IMG/VR virus record: IMGVR_UViG_3300027747_004524
Location: 58,855 to 122,854 of that record
DNA length: 64,000 nucleotides
Strand: one strand, 5' to 3'
Source of the DNA: a virus
Part shown: positions 47,722-56,421 of the stretch, in pieces
How the letters are laid out: every line of letters starts with the position of its first letter
How positions within the stretch are numbered: position 1 is the first letter of the stretch
Notes under the pieces: generated by a model
The model's database searches: none
Told to the model about the DNA's origin: nothing
Seen by the model: the letters and a program-made list of their open reading frames with translations, nothing else
Program-made: the position numbers and the translations under genes

Positions 47722-48686
47722 TCATCTTCTTTTCTGTCTAAGAAGTACTGCTTTACACGTTGGTTGTATTCTTTTGTGTTCTTCCAATGCATTAGCTTGT
47801 CTGGGTCTTTACACATAAACATTCTTGGATTTTCGCAAATAGCGTCAGGGATGTAGTCTTTCCTTCTTTGGTAATTTCTATTTTTGAAGGTTCCATGGTA
47901 GAGGTGATAGACTGTACTGTCTCTTAAGAACCCCACTCTTAAATTATTTTTTTCTACGTTATACGCATACTTCTTATAATTATCTGACCGTGTGCATGGT
48001 AGGTCTGCTTTTTTCTTTATTAGGCTGTTGACGAAGCATATGTCTCCCTCTCCCATTGAAACCCAATCATAGAAGCCATTTATTTTCTGAAAAACTTCTT
48101 TTCTGAAACACCAAGCGAAGCCCGGGTGGTAATACTGCTGCTCAAATTCTACCTTTTTAAAGATACCTACAGATGATGCTATCTGTCCTGTCTTTATAGT
48201 TTTTCTGTTTTTGTTAAACCATTTACACGTATCAAACGGTTGTACTACGTCATAGTAATCTAAAAGCCTGGACGATTCATCGTACCAATTTTCATTGTCA
48301 AAAATTATGTCACTATCTATAAAACATATTTTTTGAAAGTTTTCTTTTGAGCCTAGGATGTTGTACAAGTTCTCCTTGTAGAACATAAAAGAATCAGACT
48401 CGCCCCAGTAGTCAGCATCTACATTCTTTTTTTGCCCTGGGAACAATAGAGATATTGTCTTAAAAGGTATCCCATCAGACTTTAGCTTGTTTGTAACCTT
48501 AATCCAGTTTTCTATTGGCCTTTTGTATTCGACTATAGAAAAAAAACACATGCATACCAAAAGGTCTTTCTTGGTACAATTATACTTTGTGTTCTCTACC
48601 TTCTCTATTGGAATAGACTCTTGTAGCTTTTCAATTGAACGAGTCAGCCACTCATCATCTGGTTCTTTTACAACACCCATTTCCAT
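47718..48686 (-). CDS. Glycosyltransferase (GT-A type)
   Basis: A 322-residue enzyme. LLVCMCFFSIVEYKRPIENW (about 42-61) begins the domain, KICFIDSDIIFDNENW (about 118-133) gives the metal site DSD, HPGFAWCFRKEVFQKINGFY (about 186-205) and MGEGDICF mark the acceptor side. YHLYHGTFKNRNYQRR (about 262-277) is a motif frequent in phage glycosyltransferases. Precise sugar unknown. Overlaps a small membrane protein gene upstream. Confidence 0.75.
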   Translation of the reverse strand: MEMGVVKEPDDEWLTRSIEKLQESIPIEKVENTKYNCTKKDLLVCMCFFSIVEYKRPIENWIKVTNKLKSDGIPFKTISLLFPGQKKNVDADYWGESDSFMFYKENLYNILGSKENFQKICFIDSDIIFDNENWYDESSRLLDYYDVVQPFDTCKWFNKNRKTIKTGQIASSVGIFKKVEFEQQYYHPGFAWCFRKEVFQKINGFYDWVSMGEGDICFVNSLIKKKADLPCTRSDNYKKYAYNVEKNNLRVGFLRDSTVYHLYHGTFKNRNYQRRKDYIPDAICENPRMFMCKDPDKLMHWKNTKEYNQRVKQYFLDRKEDD

Positions 48687-48877
48687 AAAAAGTTAAGTAT
48701 GGTGCAGATACCAGAAGCAAAGCATATAGCATAGAAAACTACTAACAGGCAACCTGTAGCCACTACGAATTGTGCTTCGACCTCATTTCTCTTCTTTCTT
48801 TTTTGATATACGATATATCCTAATGAGGCCAAGAAGACCACCAAAATCACCCAGAAGTTTTGTGATATCAATTCCAT
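48668..48877 (-). CDS. Small two-helix membrane protein
   Basis: A 69-residue protein with hydrophobic stretches at about 7-24 and 38-64. Stop overlaps the start of the glycosyltransferase gene, and it lies one base from the DUF3445-like gene, so the three form a minus-strand operon. No family recognised. Confidence 0.6.
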   Translation of the reverse strand: MELISQNFWVILVVFLASLGYIVYQKRKKRNEVEAQFVVATGCLLVVFYAICFASGICTILNFLWKWVL

Positions 48878-48878
48878 G

Positions 48879-49622
48879 CTATTCCTTATTTAAATAATTT
48901 ATTAGGTTAGAACAATTAACAAGGCCCTTGTACTCTTTCTGCTGCTCATCCATTCCCTCTATGGCTTTTACAAGTAGCTTCTTGTCTATGTTCTCTTCTT
49001 TAATTATATATTGCCTTAGTAGGAACAAACAGAATTTTTCTTTTGTAAATCCCACGGTAACCTGTCTTTCAACCTTAATTAGCACCTTTGGTTCATTTGG
49101 ATCAAATTTCTTTTCCGGGAACCTTGGGTGAAAGTTGTACTTATCCTCATAGACCACGCTCCAGACAAATCTTTCAAACATACCGTTGTTTATTATGGCC
49201 TCAACGAGTTTTTTGCTGTTCTTCAGGTTCATTGGTACCGGTTTATGTATTTCTTCAAAAGATGTGCCAATCTTTTTTTCGGGCAACCAATGGCTTGCAA
49301 AAACCACATGGGCAGAACACATATAATCTCTGTCTTGATCAATTCTGTGTATTATGAGGTCTTCGTCTATTTCTTTTGCTATATCAAGATACTTGCTGCT
49401 TTTAAGCTTTATTGGGTAGTTCTGTAGTATAAATTCTTCACATATTTCGTAAAACCTTGGTTCGTTTTGGCTCTCAAAGAAGTACTTTTGGTTTTTGAGA
49501 CCCTCTTGCTTTTCATCTTGTATTCTTTGTGATTCTTCTCTGTTGGTCTCGAATACTTCGCTTTTTGATACTTTTTTAAGGTTTGGGAGGGTGCTGTATC
49601 CTTGTTTGTATGGGTGGAACAT
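48879..49622 (-). CDS. DUF3445-like (heme-dependent N-demethylase-type) protein
   Basis: A 247-residue protein. CSAHVVFASHWLPEKKIGTS (102-121) and FEEIHKPVP (122-130) match the DUF3445 signature (c-x-a-x-x-x-P-x-x-W-x-x-x-E-K-x-G ... I-H-x-P-V-P), the family of the alpha subunit of heme-dependent oxidative N-demethylase. FERFVWSV follows at about 150-157. KVERQVTVGF (about 183-192) is also conserved. The host-derived or phage role is unknown; metabolic enzyme in a phage would be an auxiliary gene. Confidence 0.7.
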   Translation of the reverse strand: MFHPYKQGYSTLPNLKKVSKSEVFETNREESQRIQDEKQEGLKNQKYFFESQNEPRFYEICEEFILQNYPIKLKSSKYLDIAKEIDEDLIIHRIDQDRDYMCSAHVVFASHWLPEKKIGTSFEEIHKPVPMNLKNSKKLVEAIINNGMFERFVWSVVYEDKYNFHPRFPEKKFDPNEPKVLIKVERQVTVGFTKEKFCLFLLRQYIIKEENIDKKLLVKAIEGMDEQQKEYKGLVNCSNLINYLNKE

Positions 49623-49653
49623 TAAATAACCTCCTTTTTTCTTCTATTCTACG

Positions 49654-49660
49654 CTAAATA
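49654..49660 (+). promoter_or_regulatory. Late-promoter-like CTAAATA motif
   Basis: CTAAATA, 24 bp before the ATG at 49685, with no sigma-70 promoter and no ribosome site nearby. Confidence 0.35.
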
Positions 49661-49684
49661 GATGAGTAAACATGGAACATTATT

Positions 49685-50323
49685 ATGACTGAATCCTTTA
49701 AAGAGTGGTTAAAAAACGAAGAGTTAAACGAACAAGGTTTAACTCGTAGAAAACTTTTGTCTGGTGGGGCCGCCGCTCTTGTAGGAGCATTAGGTTTAAA
49801 CAAGGCCATGGGAGCCAACACATCAGCTAATTCACCTGGAGTTACAGCACCAGAGGATTCGGTTGGAATGATTCCACAGATAAGAAATTGGTCTGATAGA
49901 GATGGTACATTCTCTAAACAAGGTCATTTAGAGAGTTTAGACAAAAGCTTTGCTTACATAAGATTCACTGATAGCCCTGATAAGCTTACAAGAATACCAA
50001 GGAATTGGTTGTCTGACGAGGACAAGGAATACTTATCAATGTTTGAACAAGGAAGAAGAACACATCCAGCAGGCGATGCACAAGTTCAAAATGGTCCCTC
50101 AACGGTTCAACAAGGACAGGCAGAGAAGAAACCATTTAATCCAAAGTTTGGACCAAAGCCTTCTACAAAGAATCCAACACCGATGCAAGTGTATAGGCAT
50201 CAAGTAAGAATAGCTAGAGATGGAGCACATCAAGTTAGTCTAGGAAAGAAACCTCCTGTTGATTACCTGATTCTTTATAGATACTACAACGGTATTATGC
50301 CCGACCCTCCAGAGGATGAGTAA
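49685..50323 (+). CDS. Virion/exported protein: targeting peptide, Tat signal, SHD1-like domain
   Basis: A 212-residue protein with three parts. Residues 1-18 (TESFKEWLKNEELNEQG) look like the T4-type capsid-targeting peptide. TRRKLLSGGAAALVGALG (20-37) is a twin-arginine signal, RR-x-L-L with a hydrophobic core. Residues about 67-112 (RNWSDRDGTFSKQGHLESLD, YIRFTDSPDKLTRIPRNWLS, DEDKEYL) match SLA1 homology domain 1 (W-S/T-D-x-D-G ... L-S-x-x-D-x-x-Y). The end is Pro/Thr-rich. It may be packaged, injected and then exported. SHD1-like domains are frequent in planctomycetes. Confidence 0.65.
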   Translation: MTESFKEWLKNEELNEQGLTRRKLLSGGAAALVGALGLNKAMGANTSANSPGVTAPEDSVGMIPQIRNWSDRDGTFSKQGHLESLDKSFAYIRFTDSPDKLTRIPRNWLSDEDKEYLSMFEQGRRTHPAGDAQVQNGPSTVQQGQAEKKPFNPKFGPKPSTKNPTPMQVYRHQVRIARDGAHQVSLGKKPPVDYLILYRYYNGIMPDPPEDE

Positions 50324-50966
50324 CATGAATTTTAAAGAATGGTTTGAAATAAACGAAGTAAAAGATGCCTGTTACCATAAAGTTAAAAAAAGGTATAAAG
50401 TGTTCCCATCTGCTTATGCCTCAGGGGCTCTGGTAAAGTGTCGTAAAAAAGGAGCGAAAAATTGGGGCAACTCTAAGAAGAAGAAAAAGAAAATGTACAA
50501 GGAAGATATTAATGAGGCTCTAAAAGATAGAAAGCAATACGATGATGCTACAAAGGCAATGATGGCTCTTCACTATAGTGGTTTTGATGTAGAAAATGCA
50601 TCTGCAAAAGAAATAGAAGTTGCTCTTGAAAAAATGGGTAAGAACCCAACAGAGGGAGCTTCTCCCGGACTTTTTGCAGCAAGGGTAAAGTCTGTTGCAA
50701 AAGGCACAGTTCAGCCAGAAGACTTTAAAGAAGGTACTTTTGACCTTGAAAAGAAAAGAGGCTTAAGAGGCTGGTTTGATAGAAATGGAGGAAAAGGTTG
50801 GGTTGATTGTAAGGCTAGCCGAAAAGGAAATATAGTTCCATGTGGAAGAAAGTCTGCTGGTAAAGGAGCAGAGAGAAAATATCCAGCTTGCAGACCAAAT
50901 TTATCAGCTTGTAACAAAAAAGGTACTAAAAGTAAGAAAAGCAGCAAAAGAGTTTCCTGGGATTAG
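50316..50966 (+). CDS. DUF5872-like phage protein with targeting-type N-terminus
   Basis: A 216-residue protein. MNFKEWFEINEVKDAC (about 4-19) resembles a capsid-targeting peptide. YHKVKKRYKVFPSAYASGAL then VKCRKKGAKNWG (about 20-50) and KRGLRGWFDRNGGKGWVDCK (about 147-166) with ERKYPACRP are repeated signatures of a phage protein family of unknown function (DUF5872-like region). The C-terminus is Lys/Ser-rich. Very common in cyanophages and jumbo phages. Confidence 0.7.
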   Translation: MSNMNFKEWFEINEVKDACYHKVKKRYKVFPSAYASGALVKCRKKGAKNWGNSKKKKKKMYKEDINEALKDRKQYDDATKAMMALHYSGFDVENASAKEIEVALEKMGKNPTEGASPGLFAARVKSVAKGTVQPEDFKEGTFDLEKKRGLRGWFDRNGGKGWVDCKASRKGNIVPCGRKSAGKGAERKYPACRPNLSACNKKGTKSKKSSKRVSWD

Positions 50967-51030
50967 GCGAGTTTGGCTCCCTATTTCAGCATATCAGATG
51001 ATAATATGTCTTTATGAGGTAACATGATAA

Positions 51031-51708
51031 ATGAATGATGCTGTGATAGTGAGCGACATACATTTGGGCAGTTCAGTTTGTCAATCCAAGAGGGTGTTGG
51101 AGTTATTAAAGCATATTGAAACTGGTGTTATTGAAACAAAAGAAATTATAATTAATGGGGATTTGTTTGATAGTTGGGATTTTAGAAAGCTTAGAGGTTC
51201 TCATTGGAAAGTTTTGTCTAAAATGCGAAGTCTTGCTAAAAGCAAACATATTGTGTGGATAAATGGTAATCATGATGGTCCGGCGGAAATAATATCTCAC
51301 TTAATTGGGGTTGATTTTGTGGATGAGTATGTGCTTGTGAGTGAGAATAAAAAAATATTAATTTTACATGGAGATAAATTTGATAAATTTATAGTAGATC
51401 ATCCTATTTTCACAAAGATCGCAGACCTAACATACAGAGCTATACAAAAGATAGACAATAGCTTTTATTTAGCTAAATTGGCCAAAAGAAGCAGCAAGAC
51501 ATTTCTAAGATGTTCGGAGCAGATTATGGACAGGGCCAAGATTTATGCAGAGAGCAAAGGTGTTGATGTTGTGTGTTGTGGTCACACCCACATGATTATG
51601 CAAAACGAAAAAGATAAGGTTTGGTATTACAATAGTGGTTGTTGGACTGAAGATCCTTGTCATTATATATTAATTAATAAAGGACTAGCTAGTATAAATC
51701 AATTTTAA
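51031..51708 (+). CDS. LpxH-like UDP-diacylglucosamine phosphatase / metallophosphoesterase
   Basis: A 225-residue calcineurin-fold enzyme: SDIHLGSS (8-15), INGDLFDSW (about 41-49), NGNHDG (about 78-83), LHGDKFD (about 112-118) and GHTHM (about 186-190). The extended VWYYNSGCWTEDPCHY near the end is typical of the LpxH / UDP-2,3-diacylglucosamine pyrophosphatase-like group that acts on lipid A precursors. The substrate is inferred from motif spacing only. It is preceded by a short intergenic spacer. Confidence 0.75.
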   Translation: MNDAVIVSDIHLGSSVCQSKRVLELLKHIETGVIETKEIIINGDLFDSWDFRKLRGSHWKVLSKMRSLAKSKHIVWINGNHDGPAEIISHLIGVDFVDEYVLVSENKKILILHGDKFDKFIVDHPIFTKIADLTYRAIQKIDNSFYLAKLAKRSSKTFLRCSEQIMDRAKIYAESKGVDVVCCGHTHMIMQNEKDKVWYYNSGCWTEDPCHYILINKGLASINQF

Positions 51709-51737
51709 AACTTACTAACAAAATTCTAACAATTGAG

Positions 51738-51745
51738 CATAAATA
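51738..51745 (+). promoter_or_regulatory. Late-promoter-like CATAAATA motif
   Basis: CATAAATA, 20 bp before ATG 51766, with AGAGGGAA as ribosome site between. No sigma-70 promoter in the spacer. Confidence 0.4.
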
Positions 51746-51765
51746 CTTTAAAAGAGGGAATCTTT

Positions 51766-52020
51766 ATGCAAAATTTTAGATTGATTTTAAGATGTTTGTT
51801 TTTTGGGTGTTTCACTTGTTGGATGGTGGTTTCTATGTTGAGCACGGAGCTACAAATACTAACCAACAGTGGATTTTCCGAGTTTATGGCAAAGGATCTT
51901 TATTATGGCTATTTGTCTGTGAGAGTGTTTTATGAAAACATATGTTTCATATCGATAATTAGTTTTTGTTGGGGATGTTTGATGGGATTTTTTTGGAGGC
52001 CCAACACATTCAATCTTTGA
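51766..52020 (+). CDS. Two-helix membrane protein
   Basis: An 84-residue protein starting MQNFRLILRCLFFGCFTCWM, with hydrophobic segments at about 6-25 and 54-75. The start ATG 51766 is set by AGAGGGAA; an upstream TTG in frame is not needed. Convergent with the glycosyltransferase at 52203 after a 182-bp gap. Holin-like shape, role unknown. Confidence 0.55.
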   Translation: MQNFRLILRCLFFGCFTCWMVVSMLSTELQILTNSGFSEFMAKDLYYGYLSVRVFYENICFISIISFCWGCLMGFFWRPNTFNL

Positions 52021-52202
52021 TTTTTATATATCTCATCCACATGATTTTGGTTGTTGGAATGAGTATTTCTATGAGCATTATTCCAACTAATATTAATTTA
52101 ATTTCTATATTTTGTTGATTTATTTTTTCAATAAAGTCCATGAGTGCAATGGTTGTTATCAAAAGATAAGAACAAATTAGAAAATATAATTAAAAGTTTA
52201 CG
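52021..52202. other. A/T-rich convergent intergenic region
   Basis: The 182-bp gap between convergent genes is very A/T-rich with no ORF or strong hairpin that I can support. Confidence 0.5.
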
Positions 52203-53132
52203 TCAAGAAGCTGCTAAAGCTATAGCCGCAAGGTCTCCATTAAAGGCATAAGATCCAATGTGCTTGGTTTTCATCCAAGGACACAGGAAAACTTTACCAC
52301 CGATCTTTCTCCACATCTGACAGAACATATAGTCTTCGCTTAAGTACCTATCTGTGCCACCACCGGTTATGCTGTCTTGGGTGTCTATGACTGTATCAAA
52401 ATAAGCATGGATATATCTCGAACCATCAAAGTTTTCTTGTCCTACATGATCTGGTTTGTATTGTATCTGGGGTAATTTTTGATTCATTGCCTCAAAAACC
52501 TGTCTCTTTATCATCATGTAGCCGGTTCCTATTTCTAAAACTTCTGTTGGATCGTATATCAAAAGCTTCTTTTCTCCTCTTCCAACTGGTGAGTTTTTGT
52601 CTAGGTTGAAAACGAAGGTTCCAACAAGTTTTTCTAGTTCCTTTGGAGGTAGTTCTGGATTTCTTCTTGCTGCTTCTGCGATTGCTTCCCAGTTAATTGC
52701 CTTCTTTGGATAGGGCCCACCTACTAAATCTTTTTCTAGTGCCAATAGTGCAAGCACATCGTGTGGATCAACTTGAACGTCTGCGTCTATAAATAGCAAG
52801 TGGGTGCAATCTGATCTAAGAAACTCATCAACTAGGTAATTTCTAGCTCTTGTTATGAGCGACTCATTGAACAGGAACGAGAATCTAACCTCCACATTAT
52901 TGGCAGTCATAAGGTTTTGAATACCGAGGCATGACATTAAGAAAAGTCCGTGTGCCATCCCTCCATACATTGGGCACGCAACAAACAGCTTATACTTTTT
53001 TTCTCTTACACCCGCTAAAGCTGCTTTGAGGGAATCTTCGGTCAAAGAAAGCTTCTCTTCAGATGATTGTGCTTCGGTTTGTGCCTGGGGCTGTACAATT
53101 TCTTGGCTTTCTTTCTTTTTCTTTTTGGCCAT
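52203..53132 (-). CDS. Glycosyltransferase, phage-type (GT2-like)
   Basis: A 309-residue enzyme with a Lys/Glu/Gln-rich N-terminus (about 1-30). LFVACPMYGGMAHGLFLMS (about 49-67), THLLFIDADVQVDPHDVL (about 109-126, DAD metal site) and LVGGPYPKKAINWEAIAEAA (about 135-154) characterise a phage-common glycosyltransferase. LEIGTGYMMIKRQVFEAM (about 198-215) is a typical late motif. It may decorate virion proteins or DNA. Confidence 0.8.
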   Translation of the reverse strand: MAKKKKKESQEIVQPQAQTEAQSSEEKLSLTEDSLKAALAGVREKKYKLFVACPMYGGMAHGLFLMSCLGIQNLMTANNVEVRFSFLFNESLITRARNYLVDEFLRSDCTHLLFIDADVQVDPHDVLALLALEKDLVGGPYPKKAINWEAIAEAARRNPELPPKELEKLVGTFVFNLDKNSPVGRGEKKLLIYDPTEVLEIGTGYMMIKRQVFEAMNQKLPQIQYKPDHVGQENFDGSRYIHAYFDTVIDTQDSITGGGTDRYLSEDYMFCQMWRKIGGKVFLCPWMKTKHIGSYAFNGDLAAIALAAS

Positions 53133-53190
53133 TTTTATGGTCTCCTTTTTTTTACGACACCAATATATATTAATTAACAGGAGTTTATAA

Positions 53191-54450
53191 TTGCAAAATT
53201 TTAAATTATTTTTTGAGAGCTTATCTGAGGCTGCTGATTTAAAAAGCCAAATACTTGAGAGTTCCTTTTTAAAAGAAATACGGTATATGGGCGGAAGGCT
53301 CTACTTCGTTGGGGGGGCTACAAGAGACCATTATCTTGGCACCCCCTCAAAAGATATTGACGTAATTATATCAAACATTCCCGCAGACCAACTTACAAAC
53401 ATACTGAAAAAGCATGGAACAGTGAGTAGTGTTGGAGAATCTTTTGGAGTTATAAAGTTTATTCCTAATGAGTTTAAAGTTAGTGAGCCTATAGACATAG
53501 CTTTACCAAGAAAAGAACGTCCTATGACGGCTGAGGAGAGAGAAAACTATAAGCAAAAATATGGAAAATACCCCTCTGCCTACCAGGCTTTTACCGTAGA
53601 ACCAGACCACTTTTTAAAGATAGAAGACGATCTACTTAGAAGAGACTTTACGATAAACGCTATCGCCCACGATCATCTTGGGAATAGTGTGGATCCTCAT
53701 GGAGGAGTGAGAGACATTAAAAACAAAGTAATTAGAATGGTCTCTGCGAAAAACTTCTCAGAAGATCCTCTTAGGATGCTAAGAGGCGTACAGTTTGCTT
53801 CACGCTTTGGATTCAAGATTGAGTCTAAAACATTCGATGCTATCAAAAAAAATGCTTCTCTCATAAATGGCATACCAGGCGAACGCATACTCGTTGAACT
53901 AGAAAAGATAGTTAAAAAAGGAAATCAACTTTTGGGTGCAAAATTGCTTTGTGAAACAAGCTTATGGCAGGAGATATCAAGCTTATCTTGTAAAGACCAT
54001 AGCAAGGATGCCGCTTTATTTGAAGAAAGCGAAAAGTCTAAAACCGTAGCAGAGTTTTTGTTTTTAATGATGTTCAATGTCGCATCCTCTCAAGAAGCTT
54101 CTTCTTTGATTAAGAGATTAAAATGCGAAATCATCACCGAGAAGCAGATAAAAGGATTGTATTACGCATGGGAGAGTGATGACAATCCTCATTTAGTTGT
54201 TTTTAATCTTAACAGAATTCACCCAACATGTTTGCGGTTACTTGTTCTACCCCAGCATGTTAAGAATTCTATTTCTTCTGATATGCCTAAAAGTGTTAAA
54301 GACCTACAAATAAACGGCAGCGATTTAATGAGCTTGGGCTATAAAGGAGAAGACATATCAAGTGCTTTTAGTAATATTTTAAGGCAAATATTTAATGGAT
54401 CTATAGGTAACTCAAAAGAAGAAATAATTGACTTTCTTCAAAGCAATTAA
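53191..54450 (+). CDS. cca: CCA tRNA nucleotidyltransferase with targeting-like N-terminus
   Basis: A 419-residue class II CCA-adding / poly(A)-polymerase-type enzyme (TTG start, ribosome site AGGAG). Motifs: GGATRDHYLG (41-50), the metal pair DID (55-57), DLLRRDFTINAIAHD (147-161), DPHGGVRDIKNKVIRMV (about 168-184) and EDPLRMLRGVQFASRFG (about 191-207). The first 13 residues (QNFKLFFESLSEA) resemble the T4 capsid-targeting peptide. It would add or repair CCA on phage tRNAs, which lack an encoded CCA, and might be packaged. Confidence 0.9.
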   Translation: MQNFKLFFESLSEAADLKSQILESSFLKEIRYMGGRLYFVGGATRDHYLGTPSKDIDVIISNIPADQLTNILKKHGTVSSVGESFGVIKFIPNEFKVSEPIDIALPRKERPMTAEERENYKQKYGKYPSAYQAFTVEPDHFLKIEDDLLRRDFTINAIAHDHLGNSVDPHGGVRDIKNKVIRMVSAKNFSEDPLRMLRGVQFASRFGFKIESKTFDAIKKNASLINGIPGERILVELEKIVKKGNQLLGAKLLCETSLWQEISSLSCKDHSKDAALFEESEKSKTVAEFLFLMMFNVASSQEASSLIKRLKCEIITEKQIKGLYYAWESDDNPHLVVFNLNRIHPTCLRLLVLPQHVKNSISSDMPKSVKDLQINGSDLMSLGYKGEDISSAFSNILRQIFNGSIGNSKEEIIDFLQSN

Positions 54451-56420
54451 AGATTCCATTTTATTTCTTGACCGTATGCCTCTAAATCAAAGTCCTTGTA
54501 TTTGTTAACAAAAGTCTTTCTGCAAGTTTCCATGTATTCGTTGAGTTTGTTTCTTGTGGTCGATCTTCCTTTGTGGATATAAACACATTTAGGTTCATAT
54601 AAGATTTTAAGATTTAGTAAATGAGCCCGATACTGCCAGTCTGTGTCTTCAAAATAAAGTGGCTTAAAGTTTTCATCTAGTAGCCCAACTTTATTAATTG
54701 CGTCTCTTCTTAGGTATAATAAAGAGCCAGAACAATATCCAACAAACTTTCTTATATTATGCTCTTTTTTGTTTGGGTCGTCATCTCTTCCAAAGTTATG
54801 TCCATAGCCGTTATTAAAAACCATACTACCCGCTTCTTCTAGTAGTCCATTTTCCATTATTGCCTTCCCCCCACAGCAGGCGATCTCCCCAGCAATGTAG
54901 GCGCTATCCTGTATTATGCTCATCCAGCATTTAGTTGTAATAACAGTATCATCGTTTAACAAGATTATGTCTGAGCTCTTGAATCTTTCTATAACTTTGT
55001 TGTGAGGCCTAGAAAAGTATTCATTTTCTTCGTTTCTTACGTATTCTATCTTCATCTTTCTAAACTTGTACTTTTGCACTATACTCTCTACCGCATCCTC
55101 AGAACCGTTGTCTGTTACTACTACTTGAAAGTTTTTATAATCTGTATTTTTTTCTATAGAGTCTAAACAAGAGTCTAGTATTTCTTGGTTTTTGTAGGTT
55201 ACTATCGACACCACTACATGCGGCTCTGGGTTTGTTATTTTTTTAAGAATAGTCCTAGCTGATTCTTTTGAAACCAAGTTTATTGTTTTATTAAATGCTT
55301 TTGTTGTAATTTCTTTTATAAGATCATCATTTAGAGAATATATTTGCTTTAAACAGCCTATAAACTCTCTATCGTTATTTGCAACGAAGCAGTCTTCAAA
55401 GTTATTAAGATCAAACCCTTCGATTCCTATTCTACTTGTTAACACAGGAACTTTATTCATTATCGCTTCGCAGATTTTGCCTTTTATGCCAGCCCCCCAT
55501 GTAAGAGGAGCTATCAAGACTCTTGCTTTTTTAAGATATTCTCTTATGTCCTCCACATATCCAGTAACAAATACATCCTTATTGTCTGCTAGGCTTTTAA
55601 TTTCTTCTGTTGGTGCGTCACCTACTATGTACAAAGAGCATTTCTCTTTAGACTCTCTTTTAAACTTTTGATATATATCATAGGTTCTTATTGCTGCTAT
55701 TATATTTGGTTGGTGAATGAAACCTCCAATAAATACGATATCATTCCCGCCTTGGAATTTGTCTTTTTGTTCCTCATGTATGTTCGACAGCACCCGAACG
55801 TTACTCAGCCTGCATTCATTTTCGATTTCGATTCTGTCGTTATGAGTTACTGAAAGTACAATGTCACACGACTTGTAGAATAGCTTTTCTGACTCTTTCC
55901 TTTCAAAACTTGGAGCCCTTCCTCGTTCCTCTCTCAGCCAATGCACATCTACACTGTCTCCTACAATTTTGGTATTTGGTAATATAGATTTAACCACATT
56001 GACATAATAACCGGACTCCCACCAAGAAAAAAAAGCAGATGAGAACTTCAAACCTTTTTTCTCAAAGTCTTTCAGCTTTTCTGCTACATCTATACCATAG
56101 CAAAAATGTTTTATTCCTAAACTATCAAGTTTTCTTTCGTACTCTTTATTTGGCCCTTCATTAACAAAATAATAAACGTTATTATTTTCAGACAATATAG
56201 ATAAGATCTCTAGCAACCTCTTGCCACCGGAGTTTCTGTTGTAGTACGGCCACTGTGGAGAAAAATATAGTATATTATTCTTTTGCTTTTCTCTAAAAGA
56301 TCTGTTTTCTTTATGACCTATTGTAAGATAATGTAAGGTCGCTTGAGAACCATCGAGATGCATCAGATCGGGATTGCATCTTTTATAAGATTCTGCATTG
56401 AAGTCTAAGGGCAAAGCCAT
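54447..56420 (-). CDS. Two-domain glycosyltransferase (GT4 plus GT2)
   Basis: A 657-residue protein. The N-terminal 40 residues (FNAESYKRCNPDLMHLDGS) are a small domain that often precedes glycosyltransferases. Residues about 48-395 form a GT4-type domain (IVFIGGFIHQPNIIAAIRTY, about 230-249; LIAPLTWGAGIKGKICEAIM, about 302-321), and about 400-657 a GT2-type domain (VSIVTYKNQEILDSCLDSI, FQVVVTDNGSEDAVESI, IILLNDDTVITTKCW with DDT). It may build a two-sugar unit. Overlaps the CCA gene convergently. Confidence 0.8.
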   Translation of the reverse strand: MALPLDFNAESYKRCNPDLMHLDGSQATLHYLTIGHKENRSFREKQKNNILYFSPQWPYYNRNSGGKRLLEILSILSENNNVYYFVNEGPNKEYERKLDSLGIKHFCYGIDVAEKLKDFEKKGLKFSSAFFSWWESGYYVNVVKSILPNTKIVGDSVDVHWLREERGRAPSFERKESEKLFYKSCDIVLSVTHNDRIEIENECRLSNVRVLSNIHEEQKDKFQGGNDIVFIGGFIHQPNIIAAIRTYDIYQKFKRESKEKCSLYIVGDAPTEEIKSLADNKDVFVTGYVEDIREYLKKARVLIAPLTWGAGIKGKICEAIMNKVPVLTSRIGIEGFDLNNFEDCFVANNDREFIGCLKQIYSLNDDLIKEITTKAFNKTINLVSKESARTILKKITNPEPHVVVSIVTYKNQEILDSCLDSIEKNTDYKNFQVVVTDNGSEDAVESIVQKYKFRKMKIEYVRNEENEYFSRPHNKVIERFKSSDIILLNDDTVITTKCWMSIIQDSAYIAGEIACCGGKAIMENGLLEEAGSMVFNNGYGHNFGRDDDPNKKEHNIRKFVGYCSGSLLYLRRDAINKVGLLDENFKPLYFEDTDWQYRAHLLNLKILYEPKCVYIHKGRSTTRNKLNEYMETCRKTFVNKYKDFDLEAYGQEIKWNL

Positions 56421-56421
56421 G

